Shown here piece after piece: positions 1-6,173 of a stretch of 10,961 nt of DNA; the stretch's first letter is position 1, and each line of letters opens with the position of its first letter. Under the pieces are notes generated by a model. That model did not search any database, was not told where the DNA came from, and saw nothing but the letters and a program-made list of their open reading frames with translations. The DNA lies in assembly GCA_910585715.1 (NCBI GenBank), contig CAJUEX010000046.1, forward strand, positions 1-10,961. Reading direction: 5' to 3'. The stretch is from an uncultured Lachnospiraceae bacterium (lineage in GTDB: Bacteria > Bacillota > Clostridia > Lachnospirales > Lachnospiraceae). The position numbers and the translations under genes were made by a program.

Positions 1-1
1 T

Positions 2-1618
2 TCTGTGCAGGAAGCGGTTGCCAAATATATGAGAAGCCACAGCGACATACACAAGCTTCCTGAAAAGGTTACATTCCAGTTAAATGATACCCATCCTACC
101 GTTGCCATTGCGGAGCTTATGCGCATTTTGCTGGATGATTACTTTTTAAGCTGGGAAGAAGCATGGGACATTACCACAAAGACCTGCGCCTATACCAATC
201 ATACCATTATGGCGGAAGCATTGGAAAAATGGCCTATAGAGCTGTTTTCCCGCCTGCTTCCGAGAATTTACCAGATTGTGGAGGAAATCAACCGCCGGTT
301 TATTCTGGAAATCCAGAAGAAATATCCGGATAATCAGGATAAAATCCGCAGCATGGCAATTATTTACGACGGACAGGTGAAAATGGCACATCTTGCCATT
401 GTGGCAGGATATTCCGTAAATGGTGTTGCAAGGCTTCATACGGAAATTTTAAAGCATCAGGAATTAAAGGATTTCTATGAAATGATGCCTGAGAAATTTA
501 ACAATAAGACAAATGGAATTACACAGCGCCGTTTCCTGCTGCATGGAAACCCGCTTTTGGCAGACTGGGTTACAGATCATATCGGACCGGAATGGATTAC
601 CGACCTTTCCAAAATCAGCAAGCTGAAAGTATATGCGGATGATGAAAAGGCACAGCAGCAGTTTATGAATATTAAATACCAGAACAAAGTCCGTCTGGCA
701 AATTATATTTTGGAGCATAACGGAATCAAAGTAGATGCCCGCTCCATATTTGATGTGCAGGTGAAGAGGCTTCATGAATATAAGCGTCAATTGCTGAATA
801 TTCTGCATGTGATGTATTTATATAATGAATTAAAAGAGCATCCGGATATGGAGTTCTATCCCAGAACCTTTATCTTTGGCGCAAAGGCGGCAGCAGGCTA
901 CCGGAATGCAAAGCTTACCATTAAGCTGATTAACAGCGTGGCAAATGTTATCAATAATGACGAATCCATTAAAGGGAAAATCAAGGTAGTGTTTATTGAA
1001 AACTACCGGGTTTCCAATGCGGAGATGATTTTTGCGGCAGCAGATATTTCCGAGCAGATTTCCACCGCCAGTAAAGAGGCATCCGGAACCGGAAACATGA
1101 AATTCATGTTAAACGGCGCGCCTACTCTTGGCACCATGGATGGGGCAAATGTGGAAATCGTGGAAGAGGTTGGAGAAGAAAATGCGTTTATTTTCGGCCT
1201 GTCCTCCGATGAAGTCATCAACTATGAGCAGCACGGCGGTTACGACCCTATGGAGATTTTCAACAATGACCCGGATGTGCGCAAGGTTCTGATGCAGCTC
1301 ATCAATGGATTTTACTCACCAAACGACCCGGAACGGTTCAGGGATTTGTACAATTCCCTGTTGAATACCCAGTGTACCGCAAAAGCGGATACCTATTTTA
1401 TCTTAAAGGATTTCAAGTCCTATGCAGAAGCACAGAAAAAGGTAGAGGCGGCTTACAGGGATGAAAAGCGCTGGGCGAAGATGGCTATCTTAAATGTGGC
1501 ATGCTCCGGCAAGTTCACTGCGGACAGGACCATTCAGGAGTATGTGGATGATATCTGGCATCTGGATAAAGTGGTACTGCCGAAGAAAGATGAGGAAAAT
1601 AGCGGGAAGAAGCATTAG
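2..1618 (+). CDS. glgP: glycogen/starch/alpha-glucan phosphorylase, C-terminal part (5' end cut by window)
   Basis: Releases glucose-1-phosphate from the non-reducing ends of glycogen or maltodextrin, using inorganic phosphate and a pyridoxal phosphate (PLP) cofactor, in the cytoplasm. The reading frame is open from the first full codon at base 2, so the true start lies upstream; about 538 residues of a family usually near 800 are present. Visible family signatures are NDTHPTVAIAELMR near the start, the FDVQVKRLHEYKRQLLN block in the middle, and the PLP site EASGTGNMKFMLNGAPTLGTMDGANVEI (split as EASGTGNMKF then MLNGAPTLGTMDGANVEI), whose lysine is codon 1100-1102. The frame ends at TAG 1616-1618 and a strong terminator follows, so it is the last gene of its transcript. 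The charged tail after the last conserved block is short and variable. Family assignment is secure; the exact glucan substrate cannot be read from sequence. Confidence 0.96.
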   Translation, partial: SVQEAVAKYMRSHSDIHKLPEKVTFQLNDTHPTVAIAELMRILLDDYFLSWEEAWDITTKTCAYTNHTIMAEALEKWPIELFSRLLPRIYQIVEEINRRFILEIQKKYPDNQDKIRSMAIIYDGQVKMAHLAIVAGYSVNGVARLHTEILKHQELKDFYEMMPEKFNNKTNGITQRRFLLHGNPLLADWVTDHIGPEWITDLSKISKLKVYADDEKAQQQFMNIKYQNKVRLANYILEHNGIKVDARSIFDVQVKRLHEYKRQLLNILHVMYLYNELKEHPDMEFYPRTFIFGAKAAAGYRNAKLTIKLINSVANVINNDESIKGKIKVVFIENYRVSNAEMIFAAADISEQISTASKEASGTGNMKFMLNGAPTLGTMDGANVEIVEEVGEENAFIFGLSSDEVINYEQHGGYDPMEIFNNDPDVRKVLMQLINGFYSPNDPERFRDLYNSLLNTQCTAKADTYFILKDFKSYAEAQKKVEAAYRDEKRWAKMAILNVACSGKFTADRTIQEYVDDIWHLDKVVLPKKDEENSGKKH

Positions 1619-1672
1619 AGTATAAGAGTATTAAAGGATTTTAAAGAAAATTTTAACAGTGCAGATATACTG

Positions 1673-1704
1673 AAAAATTGGCGGGTCTGACTCGCCAATT
1701 TTTT
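1673..1704 (+). terminator. Rho-independent terminator after glgP, abutting the next gene's ribosome binding site
   Basis: An 11-base-pair perfect stem (AAAAATTGGCG at 1673-1683 with CGCCAATTTTT at 1693-1703) can extend by a G-U and a G-C pair, leaving the loop TCTGA. Six T residues (1699-1704) close it. It lies 55 bases after the glgP stop and only 5 bases before the GGAG of the next gene, so it could also act as an attenuator for that gene. Confidence 0.88.
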
Positions 1705-1718
1705 AAAATGGAGTGAAT

Positions 1719-2750
1719 ATGGATTTTATTAAACTTATGAATACGAAAGAATATGATTTTCTAAGAACCAATTCAAGGCTTGGAAATAGAATTATTCTTA
1801 TGGGACTTGGCGGAAGCTATGCTTATGGCACCAATCAGGAAAACAGTGATATTGATTTCAGGGGAATTACGTTAAACTTACCATCCGATTTGCTGGGGCT
1901 TACCGGATTTGAACAGTATGAGGATGAAAATACGGATACGGTTATTTACTCCTTTAATAAGGTTGTGAAGCTCTTACTGGAGTGCAACCCGAATACGATA
2001 GAGCTGTTAGGGCTGGATGAGGAACAGTATCTGATAAAAACAACATTGGGACAGGAATTGCTGGAGCATAAAAGCCTGTTTCTGTCAAAGAGGGCTGCCA
2101 AGTCCTTTGGCGGATATGCAAGCGCCCAGCTCAGGCGGCTGCAAAATGCCATTGCCAGAGATTCCATGCCCCAGAATGAGCGGGAAAAGCATATATACAA
2201 TTCAGTGAAAAATGCTTTGGAGGATTTCCGGCGGAAGAATGAAATGTTTGATAAAGGAAATATTCATATTTACATAGACGAGTCGGAACGTCCGGAGTTT
2301 AAGACAGAAATTTTCATAGATGCAGAATACAGGCATTTGCCATTGCGGGATTATGAAAATATGTTAGGCGTTATGAATAATGTAATCAGGGAATATGACA
2401 AGATTGGCAAGCGCAATAAAAAGAAAGACGACAACCACTTAAATAAACATGCCATGCATTTGATACGTCTGTTTATGATGGCAATTGATATTTTGGAAAA
2501 GGGTGAAATAAGAACTCACAGAACAGATGACCTGGAATTGCTCAAAAGCATCCGGCGCGGAGATTTTCAGAAGGAGGACAAAACCTTTTCAAAGGAATTT
2601 TATGATATATTGTCTGACTATGAAAAACGATTGGAGACTGCAACAGGAAATACAACCCTGCCGGATAATCCTGACATGGAGAAGGTTGGGAGATTTGTTG
2701 AATATATAAACAGAAAAGCAATAGAAGGTGATTTTGATGAGAGATGTTAA
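1719..2750 (+). CDS. RlaP-type nucleotidyltransferase (DNA polymerase beta superfamily), first of a pair
   Basis: Predicted nucleotidyltransferase of 343 residues; substrate unknown. The N-terminal catalytic signature is GLGGSYAYGT followed by SDIDFRG: G31-G32-S33 with metal-binding D44 and D46, counted from the ATG. A third acidic candidate is D73 in TDTVIYSFNK. The block ECNPNTIELLG (residues about 88-98) matches the NPt-lELL motif I associate with PF10127 (RlaP, RNA ligase-associated polymerase beta family). The remaining 200 residues look helical and charged, with no recognisable second domain. I prefer ATG 1719 to the in-frame GTG 1713 because GGAG 1710-1713 sits 5 bases before the ATG and overlaps the GTG. 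The gene's end overlaps the next gene by 14 bases, so the two are probably translated together. No RNA ligase or toxin gene is adjacent. A weak possible -10 (TATACT 1666-1671) precedes it, upstream of the terminator hairpin. Confidence 0.85.
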   Translation: MDFIKLMNTKEYDFLRTNSRLGNRIILMGLGGSYAYGTNQENSDIDFRGITLNLPSDLLGLTGFEQYEDENTDTVIYSFNKVVKLLLECNPNTIELLGLDEEQYLIKTTLGQELLEHKSLFLSKRAAKSFGGYASAQLRRLQNAIARDSMPQNEREKHIYNSVKNALEDFRRKNEMFDKGNIHIYIDESERPEFKTEIFIDAEYRHLPLRDYENMLGVMNNVIREYDKIGKRNKKKDDNHLNKHAMHLIRLFMMAIDILEKGEIRTHRTDDLELLKSIRRGDFQKEDKTFSKEFYDILSDYEKRLETATGNTTLPDNPDMEKVGRFVEYINRKAIEGDFDERC

Positions 2751-3519
2751 AAAGGAAATATCAGACAAGCTGGCAGAAATAGAGAGAAAAGAAAACGTTA
2801 AAGTTCTTTATGCGGTAGAATCCGGAAGCAGGGCATGGGGCGTGGAATCGCCGGACAGTGATTATGATGTAAGATTTGTTTATGTAAGGCAAAAGAAAGA
2901 GTATTTAAGCCTTCGGGAGAGAAGAGATGTGATTGAATGGCAGCTTGACGAAGTGCTGGATATCAACGGATGGGACTTGAAAAAAACACTTGTCCAGTTT
3001 CATAAAGGAAATGCCACGCTTTTTGAGTGGGCAAATTCCCCGATTGTTTATAAGACAACGGAGGAATGGGAAGAGATTTATAAAAGTTGCAGGCAGTATT
3101 TTTCCGAAAAGGCAGCCTTTTCTCATTATTATGGAACTGCTAACAGCGCCTACAAACAGTATTTGCAAGGGGATGGGGTAAGATATAAAAAATATATCTA
3201 TGCGCTCAGGCCGCTTTTGGCATGCAGGTATATGGAAAACAATCACGGGATACCGCCTGTGAGATTTGAGAATTTGTTGAAACAGGCTCTTCCAGTGGAA
3301 TTGTCCAAAGAAATAGAAAGGATGCTTACAGCAAAAGCAAATAGTGATGAAAAGGAGATAAATCCCAAAATGCCTGTTATTCACAAATTTATTGAAGAAG
3401 AAATTGTAAGGTACGGGAGGATTTCGAAGGAGATGGAGGATGACAGAATGCCGGATTGGGACGTGCTGGAAGGGGTGTTTTTGGAGGTATTGGAAGATGT
3501 GCCTGAAGTTGTTTGCTGA
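2737..3519 (+). CDS. YcgL-type nucleotidyltransferase (DNA polymerase beta superfamily), second of a pair
   Basis: Predicted nucleotidyltransferase of 260 residues resembling the COG3541/YcgL branch of PF10127; the reaction is not established. The catalytic signature is ESGSRAWGVESPDSDYDVRFVY: S29-G30-S31 and the acidic pair D42 and D44. The third acid is probably D75 in LDINGWDLKK, followed by GNATLFEWANSP (N92, E97-W98, S101-P102), a characteristic block of this branch. It is clearly related in fold to the upstream gene but too different to be a recent duplicate. ATG 2737 is preferred to GTG 2728, because AGAAGG 2723-2728 lies 8 bases before the ATG. The 14-base overlap with the upstream gene, in a different frame, suggests translational coupling and stoichiometric expression. 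No T-tailed terminator follows; a hairpin at 3512-3553 spans the stop but lacks a T run. Confidence 0.87.
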   Translation: MRDVKKEISDKLAEIERKENVKVLYAVESGSRAWGVESPDSDYDVRFVYVRQKKEYLSLRERRDVIEWQLDEVLDINGWDLKKTLVQFHKGNATLFEWANSPIVYKTTEEWEEIYKSCRQYFSEKAAFSHYYGTANSAYKQYLQGDGVRYKKYIYALRPLLACRYMENNHGIPPVRFENLLKQALPVELSKEIERMLTAKANSDEKEINPKMPVIHKFIEEEIVRYGRISKEMEDDRMPDWDVLEGVFLEVLEDVPEVVC

Positions 3520-3522
3520 GAT

Positions 3523-3572
3523 TCTTAAATAAATCTTAAAAAAGCTTAGCAAATCATCATACAATCATCATA
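3523..3572 (+). repeat. Two sets of direct repeats at 10-11 base spacing upstream of the lipoprotein promoter
   Basis: CTTAA occurs at 3524-3528 and 3535-3539, with the variant CTTAG at 3545-3549, giving spacings of 11 and 10 bases. Directly downstream, AATCATCATA is repeated exactly at 3552-3561 and 3563-3572, again 11 bases apart. Repeats in phase with one DNA turn are typical of sites for OmpR/PhoB-family response regulators, for example the SaeR pattern GTTAA-N6-GTTAA. The arrays end 14 bases before the -35 box. That they bind a regulator is inference; AT-rich chance repetition is possible. Confidence 0.5.
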
Positions 3573-3586
3573 AAAAATACATAAGT

Positions 3587-3615
3587 TGGACACAAAATAT
3601 TCACAATCATACAAT
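3587..3615 (+). promoter_or_regulatory. Predicted sigma-A promoter of the small lipoprotein gene
   Basis: TGGACA (3587-3592), a 17-base spacer and TACAAT (3610-3615), each one mismatch from consensus. Transcription would start near 3622, leaving an untranslated leader of about 60 bases before the ATG at 3681. The -35 hexamer is identical to that predicted for the Fn3-protein gene downstream. Confidence 0.65.
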
Positions 3616-3680
3616 AAGATAGTCTACGTTGAGAAACACAAAGTTTATCAAACAAAGAATGATTTAGGGAGGAAACTATT

Positions 3681-3875
3681 ATGAAGAAAAAAATTTGTAT
3701 GTTGACTTTAGCAGTTGCTTTATCTGCAACAGCATTGGTAGGATGCAGTTCCAATAAGGATGCTGAGCAGACAGAATATGAAGGTGAGACTGATACACCG
3801 GAAGATTTGGAAGTGATTCCTGAAAATGCAGCAGAAGATACAAATGCAGCAGCAGATACAAATGCAGCAGAGTAA
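3681..3875 (+). CDS. Small, highly acidic lipoprotein of unknown function
   Basis: A 64-residue exported lipoprotein. The N-terminus has a KKK charged region, a hydrophobic core and the lipobox LVGC, so cleavage and lipidation are expected at C22, anchoring it to the outer face of the membrane. The mature chain is only 43 residues, with 14 Asp/Glu against one Lys, and no predicted fold. Its end consists of ADTNAA-type repeats (EDTNAAADTNAAE) encoded by an 18-base DNA repeat. Start choice is clear: AGGGAGG 3666-3672 lies 8 bases before ATG 3681. It has its own promoter and terminator, so it is monocistronic. No family is recognised. It could be a surface spacer, an ion- or polycation-binding peptide, or a small partner of a larger exported protein. 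The lipobox, good ribosome binding site and flanking signals make it a real gene. Confidence 0.85.
   Translation: MKKKICMLTLAVALSATALVGCSSNKDAEQTEYEGETDTPEDLEVIPENAAEDTNAAADTNAAE
3824..3872 (+). repeat. 18-base tandem repeat at the 3' end of the lipoprotein gene
   Basis: Units at 3824-3841 and 3842-3859 differ at one position (AAATGCAGCAG then A or C, then AGATAC), and a partial third copy runs 3860-3872. Each unit keeps the frame and encodes six residues of the NAA-(E/A)-DT type. Slippage could change repeat number between strains without disrupting the frame. Confidence 0.85.
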
Positions 3876-3897
3876 AATTTAAGACAATATAAATAGG

Positions 3898-3929
3898 AAA
3901 AGGTTCCTGTCAACTGATTGGAGCCTTTT
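3898..3929 (+). terminator. Rho-independent terminator after the lipoprotein gene
   Basis: AAAAGGTTCC (3898-3907) pairs with GGAGCCTTTT (3920-3929) over 10 base pairs with one U-G wobble and a 12-base loop, and ends in TTTTACTT. It begins 22 bases after the stop codon, separating this gene from the next. Confidence 0.78.
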
Positions 3930-3994
3930 ACTTATTTGTTTTATATGGAAAATCTAAAATGTGATCTTTTTGTGTTTTTTTTATGAAAAATAAA

Positions 3995-4023
3995 TGGACA
4001 AATCACAGAAAAGAGAGTAAAAT
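3995..4023 (+). promoter_or_regulatory. Predicted sigma-A promoter of the Fn3-protein gene
   Basis: TGGACA (3995-4000), a 17-base spacer and TAAAAT (4018-4023), each one mismatch from consensus. The predicted transcript starts near 4030, about 40 bases before the ATG. The sequence between the upstream terminator and this promoter is AT-rich and contains nothing else I recognise. Confidence 0.65.
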
Positions 4024-4070
4024 TATACGGAACAGAAAAATTATTATATTAAGGAGGAATTCATTACAAG

Positions 4071-5327
4071 ATGAAAAAATTTAGCAAAAAAGTATCATTA
4101 TTGTTAGCAGCATTTGCTGTATGTGTTATGGCAGCCTGCATCAGTATGCCCGTTAAAGCGGCAGCTGCACCGTTGCAGTTATCAAATGATCCCGTTATCT
4201 GGGACAAGGAATTTCCTACTACCAACTATATCTTTCTTGAATCCAAAGTGGATTTAGGACAGTCTATAGAATTAAAGTATTCTACATCAGATCCAAATGT
4301 AAATAGCGGATCCAATGTACTTGCAGCAGGTGTATCACTTAATGGTAAGTGGATTTACATAGTAAACCAGAGATTTTCACCTGCTCAGAAAGTATATTTT
4401 AAATATCAGAATTCAGATGTTTTTGTAGGCGTAACAGCACCAAGTGCTATTACATCTCTTTCTCAGACTAATGCAACAGTAAATTCTGTAACAGTTTCAT
4501 GGTCTCCTGTAAGCGGAGCAGACGGATATTATGTATATGCTGCTGCACCTGGCGGTAATCTGACATTAAAGGGAACAGTAGCAGGCGGAGCGAATACATC
4601 TTATACAGTTGGCGCTTTGGGACAGAACAGTGTATATGCAGTTGGTATTGCACCATATAAGTCAAATGGAACCGGCATTAATCAATATTGGTCACCAAGC
4701 GGAAAAACTACTTTTAGAACAACAGCCGGAAAAATTTCAGGCGTTAAGTTAGCAGCAAGCAGCGGAAGTTATAAGAAATACCAGATTGCATGGAGTGAGA
4801 ATGGCGCTACATATGCAGACGGCTTTGAAATCATGATTACAGACAAATCAGGAAAGAAGAAGCTTGCAACTGCTACAGAAGAAAGATACCTTTCTTATGT
4901 CTTTACAAATGCAAAGTTAAGAACTCAGGCATGGAAAGTAAAAGTCAGAGCTTATACAAAGATGGATAATGGAACAAAAGCTTATGGCGCATGGTCTTCT
5001 GAGAAAGTAATTGTTCCGAATGCTTACATTAAGAAGATTAAGCAGACAAGCAGATATTCCAATACCATTAAGATTACATGGGGAAAAGTATCCGGTGCTA
5101 AGAACTACACACTTTACAGATCAACCAAACAGAACGGAAAATACAAGAAGGTTAAAACTGTTAAGGGAACAAGCTGTACTTTAACCCAGAGTGCAAATGG
5201 TAAATGGTACTATTATTATGTAAAAGCTAACGGAGTAAAGGTTGGCAAAAAGAAATATAATAGTACTTCATTAAAGAAACAGGATTGGTACGGATTTAAA
5301 TTAACCAAAGTTACAAGATATTATTAA
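4071..5327 (+). CDS. Secreted fibronectin type III-like repeat protein with strongly basic C-terminus
   Basis: A 418-residue exported protein with no recognised enzyme domain. Residues 1-30 form a signal peptide (KKFSKK, hydrophobic core, MPVKA then AAAP). Residues about 33-122 form a beta-rich N-terminal region I do not recognise. A typical Fn3 domain runs about 123-218, with VNSVTVSWSPVSGADGYYVY as its hallmark core. Two further Fn3-like modules are about 222-316 (YQIAWSENGATYADGFEI) and 318-410 (TIKITWGKVSGAKNYTLY). The last 101 residues carry 22 Lys and 3 Arg but one Asp and no Glu. There is no LPXTG sorting signal, surface-layer domain or membrane anchor, so it is released or held by charge. 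AAGGAGG 4051-4057 is strong but lies 13 bases before ATG 4071, longer than usual; no better in-frame start exists. A role in surface or matrix binding is inference. Confidence 0.85.
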   Translation: MKKFSKKVSLLLAAFAVCVMAACISMPVKAAAAPLQLSNDPVIWDKEFPTTNYIFLESKVDLGQSIELKYSTSDPNVNSGSNVLAAGVSLNGKWIYIVNQRFSPAQKVYFKYQNSDVFVGVTAPSAITSLSQTNATVNSVTVSWSPVSGADGYYVYAAAPGGNLTLKGTVAGGANTSYTVGALGQNSVYAVGIAPYKSNGTGINQYWSPSGKTTFRTTAGKISGVKLAASSGSYKKYQIAWSENGATYADGFEIMITDKSGKKKLATATEERYLSYVFTNAKLRTQAWKVKVRAYTKMDNGTKAYGAWSSEKVIVPNAYIKKIKQTSRYSNTIKITWGKVSGAKNYTLYRSTKQNGKYKKVKTVKGTSCTLTQSANGKWYYYYVKANGVKVGKKKYNSTSLKKQDWYGFKLTKVTRYY

Positions 5328-5330
5328 AAT

Positions 5331-5368
5331 ATAAAAAAAGAAAGCGGGAAACCGCTTTCTTTTTTTAT
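5331..5368 (+). terminator. Very strong Rho-independent terminator after the Fn3-protein gene
   Basis: A 17-base-pair perfect stem (5331-5347 with 5352-5368) closes on a GAAA tetraloop. Its base is seven A residues facing seven T residues, with AAAGCGG/CCGCTTT near the loop. It starts 3 bases after the stop codon. The A/T symmetry could allow it to work in both directions, but no convergent gene follows. Confidence 0.95.
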
Positions 5369-5376
5369 AAGAAATC

Positions 5377-5385
5377 TGATATAAT
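5377..5385 (+). promoter_or_regulatory. Extended -10 promoter of the sirtuin-DUF951 operon
   Basis: TGA precedes a perfect TATAAT (5380-5385), giving an extended -10 element. The -35 position falls in the T tract of the preceding terminator and has no good match, which is tolerated in extended -10 promoters. Transcription would start near 5392. Confidence 0.6.
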
Positions 5386-5438
5386 AAAAATGAAAATTCA
5401 AAATTTCTTATTTTGGTTTAAAGACAGGAGAGTATTAT

Positions 5439-6158
5439 ATGGAGGAAATCAGGATATTAAATCAATGGGTAAAGGAAAGCGATAATATTGTTTTTTTTGG
5501 CGGGGCCGGTGTATCCACAGAAAGCGGTATTCCGGATTTTCGGAGCGTAGACGGTCTTTACAATCAAAAATATGACTATCCGCCTGAAACTATTTTGAGC
5601 CATAGCTTTTACAGGCAGAAGCCAAAAGAATTTTATGATTTTTATCGGGATAAAATGCTGTGTCTGAACGCACGTCCCAATAAGGCTCATTTAAAATTAG
5701 CTGAATTGGAAAAGGCAGGGAAGCTGAAAGCTGTGATTACCCAGAATATAGACGGACTTCATCAGGAGGCGGGAAGTCGGACTGTTTATGAACTTCATGG
5801 AAGCGTATTGCGCAATTACTGTACGAAATGCGGACAGTTTTATGAAGTTCAGAAGATTTTGGAAAGTAAAGAAGTGCCTTTGTGCTCATGCGGCGGAGTG
5901 ATAAAGCCGGATGTGGTACTTTATGAAGAAGGACTGGATAATGAGACTATTCAAAATGCTGTGCAGGCTATTGCAAAGGCAGATATTCTTATTATCGGCG
6001 GTACGTCCCTGGCAGTTTATCCTGCAGCCTCCCTGATTGATTATTATATGGGGAATAAGCTTGTACTGATAAATAAAACAGTTACCCCTAAAGATTCCGC
6101 AGCAGATTTGGTTATTCACGATAGTATCGGAAAGGTGTTTGAGCAGATAGAAGTGTAG
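5439..6158 (+). CDS. cobB: NAD-dependent protein deacylase, SIR2 family (sirtuin)
   Basis: Removes acetyl (and perhaps other acyl) groups from protein lysines, consuming NAD and yielding nicotinamide and O-acetyl-ADP-ribose, in the cytoplasm. The 239 residues match a compact bacterial sirtuin. Visible motifs are GGAGVSTESGIPDFRS (residues 21-36, NAD binding), TQNIDGLH (101-108), catalytic H120 in ELHGS, zinc ligands C128-x2-C131 and C149-x-C151, and GGTSLAVYPA near residue 188. The second zinc pair is C-x-C (CSCGG) rather than the usual C-x2-C, which I believe is common in this Firmicute branch. AGGAG 5426-5430 lies 8 bases before the ATG. The DUF951 gene begins 15 bases after the stop and is probably co-transcribed. 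Desuccinylase activity cannot be judged from the sequence. The symbol follows bacterial usage; srtN is the B. subtilis name. Confidence 0.95.
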   Translation: MEEIRILNQWVKESDNIVFFGGAGVSTESGIPDFRSVDGLYNQKYDYPPETILSHSFYRQKPKEFYDFYRDKMLCLNARPNKAHLKLAELEKAGKLKAVITQNIDGLHQEAGSRTVYELHGSVLRNYCTKCGQFYEVQKILESKEVPLCSCGGVIKPDVVLYEEGLDNETIQNAVQAIAKADILIIGGTSLAVYPAASLIDYYMGNKLVLINKTVTPKDSAADLVIHDSIGKVFEQIEV

Positions 6159-6173
6159 TGTAAGGAGAGTACC

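Noticed and set aside
1713..1715. Upstream in-frame GTG start for the first nucleotidyltransferase
   Set aside because: It overlaps the GGAG ribosome binding site, which is correctly spaced for ATG 1719.
2728..2730. Upstream in-frame GTG start for the second nucleotidyltransferase
   Set aside because: It overlaps the AGAAGG site that is correctly spaced for ATG 2737.
3512..3553. Hairpin TTTGCTGAG/CTTAGCAAA spanning the stop of the second nucleotidyltransferase, considered as a terminator
   Set aside because: The loop is large and AT-rich, the stem includes coding bases and no T run follows, so it was not called as a terminator.
2905..3564. 219-codon open frame on the minus strand
   Set aside because: It is antisense to the YcgL-type gene, whose own translation shows conserved catalytic motifs; the antisense product is Phe/His-rich with no family pattern or convincing start signal.
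3557..3913. 118-codon minus-strand frame rich in Ser/Ala
   Set aside because: It is the mirror of the lipoprotein gene and its GCAGCA repeats. The + strand gene has a lipobox, ribosome binding site, promoter and terminator.
4128..4142. Possible lipobox MAAC (C23) in the Fn3 protein
   Set aside because: The -3 residue is Met, atypical for a lipobox, and a normal signal peptidase I site (VKA before AAAP) follows; secreted form preferred, though not excluded.
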